From an uncultured Bacilli bacterium (GTDB taxonomy: Bacteria; Bacillota_I; Bacilli_A; RFN20; CAG-288), in NCBI GenBank assembly GCA_934700375.1, contig CAKUXT010000019.1, positions 1 through 16,611 of the forward strand: a stretch of 16,611 bases of DNA, in the 5' to 3' direction. Numbering within the stretch: position 1 is the first letter of the stretch; each line of letters begins with the position of its first letter. Positions 13,486 through 16,611 of this stretch are shown piece by piece. The position numbers and the translations under genes are program-made. The notes under the pieces were generated by a model. The model was not told the origin of the DNA. It did not search any database and saw nothing but the letters and a program-made list of their open reading frames with translations.

Positions 13486-16611
<3,126 letters not shown>

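Overview
The window comes from a low- to mid-GC Gram-positive (Firmicutes-type) chromosome. The evidence is the gene content and order (comFA-comFC, gdpP-rplI-dnaB-walJ-rlmH, pcrA-ligA), AGGAGG-type ribosome sites, tRNA genes with encoded CCA ends, and short hairpin plus T-tract terminators. In Bacillus and its relatives the gdpP/rplI/dnaB/walJ/rlmH group lies close to the replication origin, so an origin-proximal position is a reasonable inference. I cannot name the species; an Erysipelotrichia-like lineage is only a guess.

Layout. (1) 1-400: the 3' end of an unidentified reading frame with an acidic tail, then a non-coding stretch with a hairpin and a possible insertion-sequence end. (2) 401-656: a minus-strand tRNA operon, tRNA-Pro(CGG) then tRNA-Leu(CAA), with its own promoter and terminator. 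(3) 666-3337: a single minus-strand gene for an 849-residue protein with four predicted membrane helices and a very long Pro/Glu/Val-rich repeated tail, function unknown. (4) 3338-3659: AT-rich spacer with an orphan bidirectional terminator. (5) 3660-5152: a HAD-fold protein and an acyl-ACP thioesterase, overlapping by 4 bases. (6) 5191-6964: comFA and comFC, the DNA-uptake ATPase and its phosphoribosyltransferase-like partner; an intrinsic terminator sits over the comFA start codons. (7) 7037-12256: gdpP, rplI, dnaB, walJ, rlmH, a tight co-directional housekeeping operon (c-di-AMP hydrolysis, ribosomal protein L9, replicative helicase, metallo-beta-lactamase-fold nuclease, 23S rRNA methyltransferase) ending in a bidirectional terminator. 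(8) 12320-13181: a minus-strand short-chain dehydrogenase with a good promoter and a pair of perfect 13-bp direct repeats just upstream of the -35. (9) 13216-13406: tRNA-Gln(CTG) with promoter and terminator, followed by an inverted, slightly shortened copy of the tRNA 3' end. (10) 13454-16611: pcrA and the start of ligA, cut by the window end.

Most of the window is ordinary core genome. The points that stand out are the scaffold-like membrane protein, the comFA start buried in a terminator, the inverted tRNA-Gln copy, the operator-like repeats at the dehydrogenase, and the HAD/thioesterase pair in which the HAD lacks the second catalytic Asp. No CRISPR array, complete mobile element or clear new defence system is visible.
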